Both the position numbers and the translations under genes were made by a program. From positions 1 to 35,425 of the forward strand of contig VGYP01000003.1 of NCBI GenBank assembly GCA_016872955.1: a stretch of 35,425 nucleotides of DNA, written 5' to 3'. The notes under the pieces are model-generated. The model was not told the origin of the DNA. It was given only the letters and a program-made list of their open reading frames with translations, and did not search any database. This DNA comes from Planctomycetota bacterium (GTDB lineage: Bacteria; Planctomycetota; Planctomycetia; Pirellulales; UBA1268). Positions 10,101-18,692 of the stretch are shown here, piece by piece (position 1 is the first letter of the stretch; each line of letters starts with the position of its first letter).

Positions 10101-13100
10101 CTGCTTGAGGTTGTGGAGGGCGGCTCCACGCACTGTGATCGCCGCCGGCCCGGGATCGATCGAGTTCCTGCCGACCATCTCCAGCACCGCCGCCGCCGCG
10201 GCGGCCGGGTCGGCCACCTGCCGGCGGCGGACCGCCTGCTTCCGACGTGACGACCGGGTTCGTGCCGCAGCCAGCAGCGGGGCGAGCGCCCGGCCCGTCA
10301 GCGAGCCGGTGACGCGGACGACCTGTTCGGGCGTGCCCTCGGCGACCACAAGGCCGCCGCCGGCACCCCCCTCGGGCCCGAGGTCGATCACCCAGTCGGC
10401 CCGTTTCACCACGTCGAGGTTGTGCTCGACCACCAGCACGGTGTTGCCGGCCTCCACGAGCCGTTCGAGCACGGTCAGCAACTGCCGGACGTCTGCCATG
10501 TGCAGGCCGGTCGTGGGCTCGTCCAGGATGTAGAGCGTCCGGCCGGTCGACCGCTTCGCCAGTTCGCGGGAGAGTTTCACACGCTGGGCCTCGCCGCCCG
10601 AGAGCGTGGGCGAGGGTTGGCCGAGGTGGAGGTAGTCGAGGCCGACGTCGTGAAGCGTCTGCAGCTTGCGGGCGATGTCGGGGGCGTCGGCGAACAACTC
10701 CAGTGACTCCCCCACTTCCATGGTCAGCAGCTCGGCCACGTTCTTGCCCTTCCAGCGGACCTCGAGCGTGTCCTTGGCGAAGCGGCTGCCGCCGCAGACC
10801 TCGCAGGTGACCCAGACGTCGGCCAGGAAGTCCATGTCGAGACGCACCGAGCCGTTGCCCTCGCAGGCCTCGCAGCGGCCGCCGGCGACGTTGAAGCTGA
10901 AGCGGCCCGCCTTCCAGCCCCGCTTCTTGGCCTCGGGCAACATCGTGAACAGGTCGCGAATGTCGTCCCACACCTTCACGTACGTGGCCGGATTGCTCCG
11001 CGGCGTGCGGCCGATCGGTGATTGGTCAATGACGATCACCTTGTCGAGGGCCTCGGCACCGTCGAGGTGATCGAAGTTGCCCGGCGTCGCGGTCTCGCCC
11101 CCCAGCCGCTGGCGGATCGCGGGCTCGAGCACGTCGCTGACGAGCGAACTCTTGCCGCTGCCCGATACGCCCGTGACGCAGACCAGCAGCCCGAGTGGAA
11201 TCTCGACGTCGATTCCCTTGAGGTTGTTGTGGCGGACGCCGTGGAGCCCGAGCCGCGTCGCCGTCCGCGGCCGCCGCTCGGTGGGCACGGCGATCGCATC
11301 TCGGCCGGACAGGAAGGCGCCCGTGACGCTGTCCGGTGACTTTGCCACGTCGGCCGGCGTGCCGGCCGCCACCACCTCGCCCCCGCGCTTGCCCGGCCCC
11401 GGCCCGAAGTCGACGACCCAGTCGGCCGCGCGGATCGTTTCCTCGTCGTGCTCCACCACGACCACGGTGTTGCCCTTGTCGCGGAGCGCCTCCAGCGCCC
11501 CCAGGAGCTTGGTGTTGTCGCGGGGGTGAAGGCCGATGGAGGGTTCATCGAGCACGTACAAAACTCCCGACAGCCCGGCGCCGATCTGGGCGGCCAGCCG
11601 GATCCGCTGGCTCTCGCCGCCGGACAGCGTGGGCGCCTTGCGGTCGAGCGCGAGGTAGCCGAGCCCCACCTCGTCGAGGAAGGCGAGCCGGCCGCGGATC
11701 TCCTTGAGCAGTTCGGCCGCGATCAGCCGCTGCGTGGCGTCGAGCGACAGTTCCGCCAGGAACTCCCGGGCGTCGGCGATGGGCAGGCCGCAGAGGGCGT
11801 CGAGCGACAGCGAGGCAGGGCGGGCCACCGTCGGCTCGGGGCCGCCCCGCCGCGTCGACCCGCGGCCCGCGGCGGGGCGGCCGGGCCGCAGCCAGCTCGG
11901 AGACGACGATGTGATCCTGACCGCCCGCGCCTGCGGGGAGAGCCGGGCGCCCCGACAGGCGTGGCAGGGCGTGACCGTCATCAGCTTCTCGAGCATGCGC
12001 CGCACGATCCCGCTTTTGGCGTTCCGCCAGCGGTTGGCGAGCAGGGCACGAATGCCCTCGAACTTCGTGTTAGCGCCCCGCTCGGCGCGGCCGCGTTTCC
12101 AGGCGAGTCGGATGTCGTCGAGGCCCGTGCCGTCGAGCCAGATTTTTTTCTGCGCGGCCGTCAGGTCCTGCCAGGGCGTGTCGAGCAGCGTGCCGGCGGG
12201 CAGTTTCTTCTTCGTCTCGGCGTGGGCAGCTACGCCGTTGAACAGTCGCCTCATCCAGCGGGGCATATCGCGGTAGCCGCCCAGCACGCCGATCGCTCCC
12301 TTGCGGAGCGTCTTCTCGGGGTTGGTGACCAGCCTCGCCGCGTCGATCCCGTAGATGTCGCCGAGGCCCTCGCAGGCCGGACAGGCGCCCTGCGGGCTGT
12401 TAAAGCTGAACAACTGTGGCTCGGGCGTGTCGTAGCTGATCCCGCAGGCGGTGCAGGCATAACGGCTCGACAGGACGAGATCGCTCAGCGGCTCCGCCGT
12501 CGGGCGGGCCTTGGCGTCGGGCTCCTCGGCCACGATCACCTGGCCAGAGCCGGTGCGGAGGGCCAAGTCCACGCTCTCGGCCAGCCGGCTGCGGGACTCC
12601 GCGGACGGCACGAACCGGTCGATCACCACCTCGATGGTGTGCTTGAGCAGCTTTTCCAGAGCGGGTGGATCCTCGACCCGGCAGACCGTCCCGTCCACGC
12701 GGGCCCGCGTAAAGCCCTGCCGGACAAGATCGACGAACAGCTCGCGGTGTTCTCCCTTCGCCTCCCGCACCAGCGGCGCGAGGATCATCACCCGGCGGCC
12801 AGCCCGGTCGGTGAGGATTCGCTCCACGATCTGGTCGCGGGGCTGGGCCTCGAGGATGGCATCGCAGGAGGGGCAATGGGCCGTGCCCACCCGCGCGTAA
12901 AGCACCCGCAGAAAGTCATGAAGCTCGGTCATCGTCGCCACGGTCGACCGGGGATTGGTGCCGGCCGATTTTTGGGCGATCGAGATCGACGGCGAGAGGC
13001 CCGTCACGCCGTCGACGTCGGGCCTGGGCAACTGGCCGAGAAACTGCCGGGCGAAGGTCGAGAGGCTCTCGACGTAGCGGCGTTGCCCCTCGGCATAGAG

Positions 13101-13238
13101 CGTGTCGAAGGCGAGGCTCGACTTGCCCGAGCCGCTCACGCCGGACAGGCAGACCAGCCGGCCGCGTGGAATGCCGACGGTCACGTTGCGGAGGTTGTGT
13201 TCGCGGGCACCACGAACGACGATCGGGGGGACGTGCAT
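7164..13238 (-). CDS. uvrA: Excinuclease ABC subunit UvrA, fused tandem-duplicate form (about 2024 aa)
   Basis: Four Walker A motifs ([40 protein letters not shown]), four LSGGE signatures, four LDEP Walker B motifs, and zinc modules in both halves. Start taken at [18 protein letters not shown]. Confidence 0.95.
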   Translation of the reverse strand: MHVPPIVVRGAREHNLRNVTVGIPRGRLVCLSGVSGSGKSSLAFDTLYAEGQRRYVESLSTFARQFLGQLPRPDVDGVTGLSPSISIAQKSAGTNPRSTVATMTELHDFLRVLYARVGTAHCPSCDAILEAQPRDQIVERILTDRAGRRVMILAPLVREAKGEHRELFVDLVRQGFTRARVDGTVCRVEDPPALEKLLKHTIEVVIDRFVPSAESRSRLAESVDLALRTGSGQVIVAEEPDAKARPTAEPLSDLVLSSRYACTACGISYDTPEPQLFSFNSPQGACPACEGLGDIYGIDAARLVTNPEKTLRKGAIGVLGGYRDMPRWMRRLFNGVAAHAETKKKLPAGTLLDTPWQDLTAAQKKIWLDGTGLDDIRLAWKRGRAERGANTKFEGIRALLANRWRNAKSGIVRRMLEKLMTVTPCHACRGARLSPQARAVRITSSSPSWLRPGRPAAGRGSTRRGGPEPTVARPASLSLDALCGLPIADAREFLAELSLDATQRLIAAELLKEIRGRLAFLDEVGLGYLALDRKAPTLSGGESQRIRLAAQIGAGLSGVLYVLDEPSIGLHPRDNTKLLGALEALRDKGNTVVVVEHDEETIRAADWVVDFGPGPGKRGGEVVAAGTPADVAKSPDSVTGAFLSGRDAIAVPTERRPRTATRLGLHGVRHNNLKGIDVEIPLGLLVCVTGVSGSGKSSLVSDVLEPAIRQRLGGETATPGNFDHLDGAEALDKVIVIDQSPIGRTPRSNPATYVKVWDDIRDLFTMLPEAKKRGWKAGRFSFNVAGGRCEACEGNGSVRLDMDFLADVWVTCEVCGGSRFAKDTLEVRWKGKNVAELLTMEVGESLELFADAPDIARKLQTLHDVGLDYLHLGQPSPTLSGGEAQRVKLSRELAKRSTGRTLYILDEPTTGLHMADVRQLLTVLERLVEAGNTVLVVEHNLDVVKRADWVIDLGPEGGAGGGLVVAEGTPEQVVRVTGSLTGRALAPLLAAARTRSSRRKQAVRRRQVADPAAAAAAVLEMVGRNSIDPGPAAITVRGAALHNLKQVDADIPRGAMTVCCGPSGSGKTSLAFDTLYAEGQRRYVESLSPYARQFVGQVPKPVFEKIEGLAPAVAIEQRGGGGTPRSTVGTLTEMYDHFRVLAARLGVMHCPDCGSPVGSQSVDQVVDRLLAHPPGTRLLLLAPIELRVGQTPESLWAQLQAAGHVRIRVDGRTHRLEDKPSVDRKRKSRLEIVIDRVTADPATRSRLAQGIEAAFDAGGGTMLVARAVDGAEEPDWPIEVHSRRLACPDCGRGFKPLEPRQFSFNSPLGWCPSCDGLGTRTGVDRKSLVRDDSLPLAAGALDLWPSLAGPPARSPGRAMLEALCRAAGLPVDVPLAELSGLQQRVVFEGAREKWIEVPRPAGVAGKGPWFTFQFKGLETACEEAARLVTGLRGKVDAVMDEVPCSECGGSRLADVASAVTLWGRHLDVWCRMPLGRLREELGRVTLGEADRRIAGDLLRELNARVTFLVDVGLDYLDMARPAGSLSGGEMQRIRLAAQVGSGLTGVLYVLDEPTIGLHPRDTHRLIAALGKLRDLGNTVVVVEHDRDVVAAADHALDFGPGSGREGGRIVAQAAPRRLERTRGSVTGPYLSSRRACDAVLARKRADGRRRPTGWLEIRGIQHRTLRDLDARFPLGVLAAVTGPSGSGKTSLVLEVLWRALARRLHAAREQPGRFTKLTGLDQIDKVILVDQEPIGSTPGSTPATYTGAFDPIRQLFAKVPESRTRGFTPRTFSFNVAGGRCEACEGLGQRRVEMHFLPDVWVECEHCRGRRYSSETLHAKWHGRTIADVLEMSVGEAAEFFSTVPQVSRILGTLVDVGLGYITLGQPAPQLSGGEAQRVKLSRELAKSGTGKTLYILDEPTTGLHFSDIEKLLLVLERLVDAGNTVLVVEHNLEVIAAADWVIDMGPEAGAGGGRITAEGPPEDIAIHADRERGAAPGRKGGGRAEPTGDLLRSHTGEALAAFFGLQILPSLPDPKAMRRAALG

Positions 13239-13408
13239 GGAGGGGCCGCGGGGGCGGGAGGCCAAGACTCGGGTCGTCGCCGGCGGCGTGACCGTCCCTA
13301 TCAAGATAGACGACGCCGACAGGTGGACCGCGGCCGTCGCTGGACACACCGCGGGGGCTGCCGTACCATCGACGTTCCCGAGGGAAACGGCCTGTCTGCG
13401 GCCCTCAC

Positions 13409-13481
13409 GGGGCGGTAGCTCAACTGGGAGAGCGCGGCGTTCGCAATGCCGAGGTTGGGAGTTCGATCCTCCTCCGCTCCA
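13409..13481 (+). tRNA. tRNA-Ala(CGC)
   Basis: GGGGCGGTAGCTCAACTGGGAGAGCGCGGCGTTCGCAATGCCGAGGTTGGGAGTTCGATCCTCCTCCGCTCCA folds as a full cloverleaf. Anticodon loop TTCGCAA gives CGC; acceptor contains the G3:U70 alanine identity pair; discriminator A; no genomic CCA. Confidence 0.95.
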
Positions 13482-13576
13482 ATCGCACTGCGGCGGGTCC
13501 GATGCCGGCCCCGACCACCTCGAGACGTGGCCCCCGGCACCGCTGGTATCCTGGAGACGGCACCAGGGAACCAGCG

Positions 13577-14197
13577 ATGGCGACTGATTCGGCGGCGATG
13601 TCGGCTGCGGCGGCCCGCGATCGCTCCACGGAACTCATGCTCCGCGTCCGCGACGGCGACGTGGCCGCCTTCGCCGACCTGGTGGAGTTCTGGCAGGATC
13701 GGCTCGTCACGCTGTTCCTGCACCAGGTTGGTGATCATGCGACGGCGGAGGATCTCGCCCAGGAGACGTTCATGCGCGTCTACCGGGCGAGGAATCGGTA
13801 TCGCCCCACCGCGAAGTTCACCACGTGGGTGCACACGATCGCCAACAACGTCTGTAGCGATCTCAAGCAGCGCTCCTACCGGCGACGGGAACGGGGCGTG
13901 CCGCACTCCGTGTCGGTATCCTCGAGCACCATCGGTCTCGATCAACTTGCCGTGGCCGCCAGTGGCCTGATGCCAGCGCGGGCGGCCGACCGCGGCGAGT
14001 TGCAGGATCTCGTGCGTCAGGCGGTGGCGGGCCTCAGCGAGCGGCAGCGGATGGCCGTGCTGCTGGCAAAGTTCGAGCACTGTTCCTACGAGGAGATCGC
14101 GAACGCCATGGGGCTTTCGGTGCCCGCCGTGAAGTCACTGCTGTTTCGGGCCCGCGACCAACTCCGCGGCGCGCTCACGCCGTACCTCGAGGGCTGA
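13577..14197 (+). CDS. RNA polymerase sigma factor, ECF/sigma-70 family
   Basis: DGDVAAFADLVEFWQDRLVTLFLHQVGDHATAEDLAQETFMRVYRARNRY (region 2) and LSERQRMAVLLAKFEHCSYEEIANAMGLSVPAVKSLLFRARDQLRGAL (region 4). Confidence 0.93.
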   Translation: MATDSAAMSAAAARDRSTELMLRVRDGDVAAFADLVEFWQDRLVTLFLHQVGDHATAEDLAQETFMRVYRARNRYRPTAKFTTWVHTIANNVCSDLKQRSYRRRERGVPHSVSVSSSTIGLDQLAVAASGLMPARAADRGELQDLVRQAVAGLSERQRMAVLLAKFEHCSYEEIANAMGLSVPAVKSLLFRARDQLRGALTPYLEG

Positions 14198-14203
14198 GCG
14201 GTC

Positions 14204-15274
14204 ATGGCCGATCCGAAGGAGCCCTCTGGCAGTCGGTCCGACGCGGCCAAGCCGCCACCGACCGGGCCCGCCGCCGACCTGGCCGACGTCTGGGATGCCC
14301 TCGACGCGCTGCCCCGCGCCAAGGCCGGTGTCGACCTCGCCGCCACCACCATCCAACTCGTCGCGGCCAAACTCGCCGGCGGCACGTCGGCCCGGGATCC
14401 CGAGCCGCCGTGGCTCGTCGCCTGGGCCTTTCGGCTGGTGATCGTGGCGGCCGCCCTGGCGGCGGGCTGGGCCGTCGGCCGCGTGACGGCGCCCGATCAA
14501 GAGCTTCACAATCTGCCGCTCATCGAGCACCTCGATCTGCTCCAGGAAGCCGGCAGCGTCGCCTTCCTCGAAGTGCTGACGGAGCGCATGCAGGCCGGTG
14601 ACGGCCAACCACAGCGCTGGTTCCGGCTGATGCGGGATCCACAGTTGCTGCGGAGCGAGGCCCGTGACTTCGACGAGGCCCTAGAGCGGCTGCGTGCGGA
14701 TGTGGCCGCCGGCGACGCCCCCGCGAGCCTGACCCGTCGGCAGGCGCGAGTGGAGCAGCTGCCACCGGCCGAGCGGGATGCGATCGAGCGGTCCGCGGAG
14801 ACGTTCGCGGGCCTCTCGAGACGCGGCCGCGAGGACCTCGAGACCGTGGCTCAGAGACTCGCCGATCCAACGCAGGGCCGTCTCCGCGACGCCGCCCGCC
14901 TTTGGCACGTGATCGTCGCGGGGACGCCGCCGTTGTTTCGGCAGGACGTCATCGACATGACGCCAGAACGGCGGCTTGAGTGGTTGCAGCGGCCGGCAGG
15001 CAGCGAGTGGCGGAGCGGGCTTGCGGGCCGCGGTCGCGAGGATCTCCGCGGGGCCGACCGCCGGCCACCGGGGCCGCCCGAACGGCTGTCGCCCGATGGG
15101 CCGCTGCCGGCCGAGGGGCTCCTTCGCCCTGACGACCGCCGCCGCCCCGGGCCGCCGCGGCCGTGGCAGGATCGTCCGGGTGGCGACCGGCCGCCGCCGC
15201 GATTCACGCCGGGCCCGCCCCCCGCAGCCGATCGCCCGGGAGTTCCCGCAGAAACTCCAGCGCCGCCGCGTTGA
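14204..15274 (+). CDS. Membrane protein co-located with sigma factor; possible anti-sigma/regulatory protein with Pro-rich C-terminus
   Basis: ORF starts 7 nt after the sigma stop. One TM segment (WLVAWAFRLVIVAAALAAGWAVGRV); C-terminal Pro/Arg-rich tail. No recognised anti-sigma domain. Confidence 0.75.
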   Translation: MADPKEPSGSRSDAAKPPPTGPAADLADVWDALDALPRAKAGVDLAATTIQLVAAKLAGGTSARDPEPPWLVAWAFRLVIVAAALAAGWAVGRVTAPDQELHNLPLIEHLDLLQEAGSVAFLEVLTERMQAGDGQPQRWFRLMRDPQLLRSEARDFDEALERLRADVAAGDAPASLTRRQARVEQLPPAERDAIERSAETFAGLSRRGREDLETVAQRLADPTQGRLRDAARLWHVIVAGTPPLFRQDVIDMTPERRLEWLQRPAGSEWRSGLAGRGREDLRGADRRPPGPPERLSPDGPLPAEGLLRPDDRRRPGPPRPWQDRPGGDRPPPRFTPGPPPAADRPGVPAETPAPPR

Positions 15275-16055
15275 AGACATCCGGCCGTTCCAGCGGCACG
15301 AGGTGGCCGGCCTCCGGCACGATCAGGAGCTTGGCATCCGCGATCAGGGCCGCGGCGTGTTCGGCGCAGGCCGGAGGCGTGATCACATCTTCGGCGCCGG
15401 TCACCAGCAGCACCGGAGCGACGACCCGGCCCATCGCCCCGCTCATATCGGGCCGCCCGCCGAGCGCACCGAGCGCGGCCTGCACCGCGGCCGTCGATTG
15501 CGCGGTGATCGTATGCCGCAGGAGCGTCTCGATGCGGTCGCGGTCCGCGGCCGGGTGCGACGGCCGGCGGGCGGCCAGCAGCCGCGGAATCATCGCGTCG
15601 GCGAGGATGCCCAGGCCGAGCCGGCCGACTTTGGCGGCCAGTTCGGCACGACCCGCGCGGGCCTCCAGGGTATCGGCCTCGAGTTTCGTGTCGACGAGGA
15701 TCAGAGCCGCGACCCGATCGGGGTGGCGGACGGCGACGTGCTGGGCCACGTAGCCGCCCATCGAAACACCGCACACCACCGCCGGCCCCGCCACGTGCAG
15801 CGCGTCGAGCAGGGCGACGGTATCGTCGGCCAGCTGGGCCATGCTCTCGGGCGGGCCGCCCCTGCTGGCACCGAAGCCGCGCAGGTCGGGAACGATCAGC
15901 CGCACCTGGTCGGCCAGGGGTTGCTGCCCCAGCCACATCGAATGATCGAGTGGGAAGGCGTGCAACAGCAGGAGCGGCACGCCGCTGCCGGCGGTGTGGA
16001 CCGCCACCTCGGCGTCGCCGACGGGAATATGGTGGATGCCGGTCGAGTTCATCAC
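15204..16055 (-). CDS. Alpha/beta hydrolase fold protein
   Basis: GSGVPLLLLHAFPLDHSMW, LIVPDLRGFGASRG, VVCGVSMGGYVAQHVA nucleophile elbow (GVSMGG), C-terminal VPEAGHLVPLERPDVF catalytic His. Confidence 0.93.
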   Translation of the reverse strand: MMNSTGIHHIPVGDAEVAVHTAGSGVPLLLLHAFPLDHSMWLGQQPLADQVRLIVPDLRGFGASRGGPPESMAQLADDTVALLDALHVAGPAVVCGVSMGGYVAQHVAVRHPDRVAALILVDTKLEADTLEARAGRAELAAKVGRLGLGILADAMIPRLLAARRPSHPAADRDRIETLLRHTITAQSTAAVQAALGALGGRPDMSGAMGRVVAPVLLVTGAEDVITPPACAEHAAALIADAKLLIVPEAGHLVPLERPDVFNAAALEFLRELPGDRLRGAGPA

Positions 16056-16071
16056 GCGGATCGCGCGGCGG

Positions 16072-17901
16072 TCAGGGGACAGGCGGGCCGTCGCCGGTCG
16101 CCCGGGCCACGAAGCGGGCGTAGTTGCGACGAATCAGCGGGCTGTGTGGCTCCTGCCGGAGGGCGAGCCACTGCGTCCGCACGGCGCGGCGGAGGTCGCC
16201 CGCCGCGGCCTGACAGTGGGCCAGCGTGTCGAGGTAGCTCGAGTTGTCGAACGAGTCCTCGAGCGTGGCCCGCGAATACCGGGTCGCCTTGGCGAGGTTG
16301 CCCTCCGTGTTCGCGACCAGCCAGGCGTATTCGTTCTTGCCCTGCGTGTCGTCTGGCAGGGCGGCGATCTGGTTCTCGATGGCCTCGGTGGCGCGGCGGA
16401 TGCGGGCGGCGGCGTCGGCCTGTTGGGCCGGCGTGTTGTCTTCCAGGTGATAGAGGGCGATCAGGGTGTCGACGTCCTTGGAGTAGGTCCGCAACGATTC
16501 CTCCAGCAGGCGGCGACGGAGCGCCGGATCGGCGGCCGCGCAGGCGCGAAAATACGTCATCCGCGATCGCACGGCCTGGGGATCTCGTTCCAGGGTGGTC
16601 AGCACGCGGTCGACGAGATCGTCGGGTGGATCGAGGATCGTCGCGAGCGCCTCGCCGGCCTCCGCGTCGCGGCCCTGCTCGTGCAGAAACTCCGCGCCGA
16701 GGATGGCGGCCAGGGCCCGTTGGCCGACCATCCGATCGGGGTCGTCGATCAAGCCACGATATTCGCGGAGGGCCCACTCGGCGGCGCCCCAGCGGGCCAA
16801 CAGCATCGCCGCCCGGAACTTCTGCGGTAGGTTGTCAGCCCCCGCCAGGCTGGCATGCGCGGCATCGGCCAGCGCGATCGACCGGTCCTGCGCGTCTGTT
16901 TCGGACCGCTTGGACCAGGCCACGGCGGCGGCATACGCGACCAGCGGCGAGGGATTCGGTGCCGCCAGATCGTCGGCCACCATGTCGACCACCTGCGGCA
17001 GGCCGCGGCTGGCCAGCCACTCCAGTTCGGTGGCGATCTGCTCGTCGGGCTCGGCCTCGTCTCGTGCCGACGCCAGGATGCGGCCCGCCTCGGCGAAGGC
17101 CTGCTCGTGCCGGCCCGCTCGGGCCAGCAGGAACGCGAGGTGCCGGCGGAAGATCCGGCCGGTCCGGGCGATGCCCAGCGACTCGCCGGCGGAGAGGCCG
17201 ATCGGCTCGTCGGCCGTCTCGGCGGCCGGCGTGAGGAGGGCGGCCGCGGCGACGGCCTCGTCCACGGCCGTCTCGCGATCGGCGGGCGATTCGGCCCTCG
17301 ACCAGGTGACCAGCGCCCGCAGAAACCTCGCGGCGGGTCTGCCGCTTTGGTCGAGGCCGACGAGCAACCGCTCGGCCATCGGTGGCCAGAAGGGGTCGTC
17401 GGGCTGCCACTCCCGCACGAGCAGCGCGGCGGCGATCCGCGAGCCGGCGGTCGTCCGCTCGATCCGCGCGATCCTCGCCAGGGGCTCGATGCCGGCGTCG
17501 TCGTCGAGCCGCAGCAGTCGGTGCATGATCCGCACGCGATCCCCGTAGCTGCGACTGGCGAAGCGGTCGAGCAGCGTCGCGGCCTCGGCAGCGTCGCCGC
17601 CGACGACCAGCGGCAGTGAGGCGATCAGCCAGCGGGCCCGCAGGGCGACCTCCACATCGCCGCTCGTTTCGGCGGCGGTCAGCAGCGCGTCGGCCGCCGG
17701 CAGTCCCAGGGCGGCCAGTGCACGGCTGGCCGATTCCCGGACGGCGTAGTCCGGGTCACCAAGCGACGCCACGAGGGCCTCGAGGTCGACCACCGGACGT
17801 GGTGGCGGGCTGATCGCGTCGGCCCGGGATCCTCTCGTCCACGGTGCGAGGACGGCGACCGCCGCCAGCAACACCCGCGGCCAGACTGGAAAGACGCTCA
17901 T
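16072..17901 (-). CDS. Secreted/anchored HEAT- and TPR-like repeat protein
   Basis: N-terminal signal-like MSVFPVWPRVLLAAVAVLAPWTRGSRA, HEAT-like VASLGDPDYAVRESASRALAALGLPA, C-terminal TPR-like ENEYAWLVANTEGNLAKATRYSRATLEDSFDNSSYLDTLAHCQAAAGD. Confidence 0.75.
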   Translation of the reverse strand: MSVFPVWPRVLLAAVAVLAPWTRGSRADAISPPPRPVVDLEALVASLGDPDYAVRESASRALAALGLPAADALLTAAETSGDVEVALRARWLIASLPLVVGGDAAEAATLLDRFASRSYGDRVRIMHRLLRLDDDAGIEPLARIARIERTTAGSRIAAALLVREWQPDDPFWPPMAERLLVGLDQSGRPAARFLRALVTWSRAESPADRETAVDEAVAAAALLTPAAETADEPIGLSAGESLGIARTGRIFRRHLAFLLARAGRHEQAFAEAGRILASARDEAEPDEQIATELEWLASRGLPQVVDMVADDLAAPNPSPLVAYAAAVAWSKRSETDAQDRSIALADAAHASLAGADNLPQKFRAAMLLARWGAAEWALREYRGLIDDPDRMVGQRALAAILGAEFLHEQGRDAEAGEALATILDPPDDLVDRVLTTLERDPQAVRSRMTYFRACAAADPALRRRLLEESLRTYSKDVDTLIALYHLEDNTPAQQADAAARIRRATEAIENQIAALPDDTQGKNEYAWLVANTEGNLAKATRYSRATLEDSFDNSSYLDTLAHCQAAAGDLRRAVRTQWLALRQEPHSPLIRRNYARFVARATGDGPPVP

Positions 17902-17982
17902 GGTCGCGGCTCCCGACGTCAGCGATCCGCCGATCGGAGATTCTCGCGGAAGCCTACGGCCGCGGGCGTGTCCGGGCAAGCG

Positions 17983-18573
17983 TCAGCCCGCGTCGGGATC
18001 GATGCCGAGGTCGCGAATCGTGACCAGCGACTCCATGGGGATCCCCCGGGCCGCGAGCGCCTCGCGACCGCCGGCCAGCCGGTCGATCACGGTCACCAGC
18101 CGCTCCACGACGAGCCCGAACTCCAAGGCCCGGTCGATGGCCAACAGCGACGAGCCCGCGGTCGTCACCACGTCCTCGAGGATGACAACCCTCTGGCCAG
18201 GTTCGACAGGCCCCTCGATGGAACGCTGCAGGCCGTGCCCCTTGCGCTCCTTGCGGACCATGAAGCCCTTGAGGGCCGTCCCCTCCACGCCTGCCATGGT
18301 CACCACGGCGGCGGTGATCGGATCGGCGCCGATCGACATGCCGCCAACCGCGTGGGGCAGCGGGCCGAGTGTCCGCAGACGCTGCAGGATCGCTCGGCCT
18401 GCGAGCATCGCTCCGAAGGCGTCGAGCACCACCTGCTTGGCGTCGATGTAGAAGGTTGCCTCGCGTCCACTGGCGAGCGTGAAGCGACCCCGGCGCACGG
18501 CGCGGCGGGTGATGAAGTCCAGCAGTTCCGGGGAGACGGCGTCGGGCTCAGCGCGCGGAAGATGGGTCTGCAT
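17983..18573 (-). CDS. pyrE: Orotate phosphoribosyltransferase
   Basis: FTLASGREATFYIDAKQVVLDAFG, GGMSIGADPIT, FMVRKERKGHG, PRPP-binding VVILEDVVTTAGSSL. Confidence 0.95.
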   Translation of the reverse strand: MQTHLPRAEPDAVSPELLDFITRRAVRRGRFTLASGREATFYIDAKQVVLDAFGAMLAGRAILQRLRTLGPLPHAVGGMSIGADPITAAVVTMAGVEGTALKGFMVRKERKGHGLQRSIEGPVEPGQRVVILEDVVTTAGSSLLAIDRALEFGLVVERLVTVIDRLAGGREALAARGIPMESLVTIRDLGIDPDAG

Positions 18574-18692
18574 GACGCCCGCCAATGATAGCGGCACGGA
18601 CACGACCTGCCGACGGAGTCGGCGTTTTTGACTCCCCCTCCGGCCGTCCTAGAATCGTGCTGAAACTCGAGATGGGTCACCGGAGCAGGGCC

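Noticed and set aside
11448-13418. 656-aa plus-strand ORF antisense to uvrA (also 8457..9260, 9067..10971 and others)
   Set aside because: Long antisense or frame-shifted ORFs are expected in high-GC coding DNA. The translations are low-complexity Arg/Gly/Ala-rich with no domain, while uvrA motifs on the minus strand are unambiguous.
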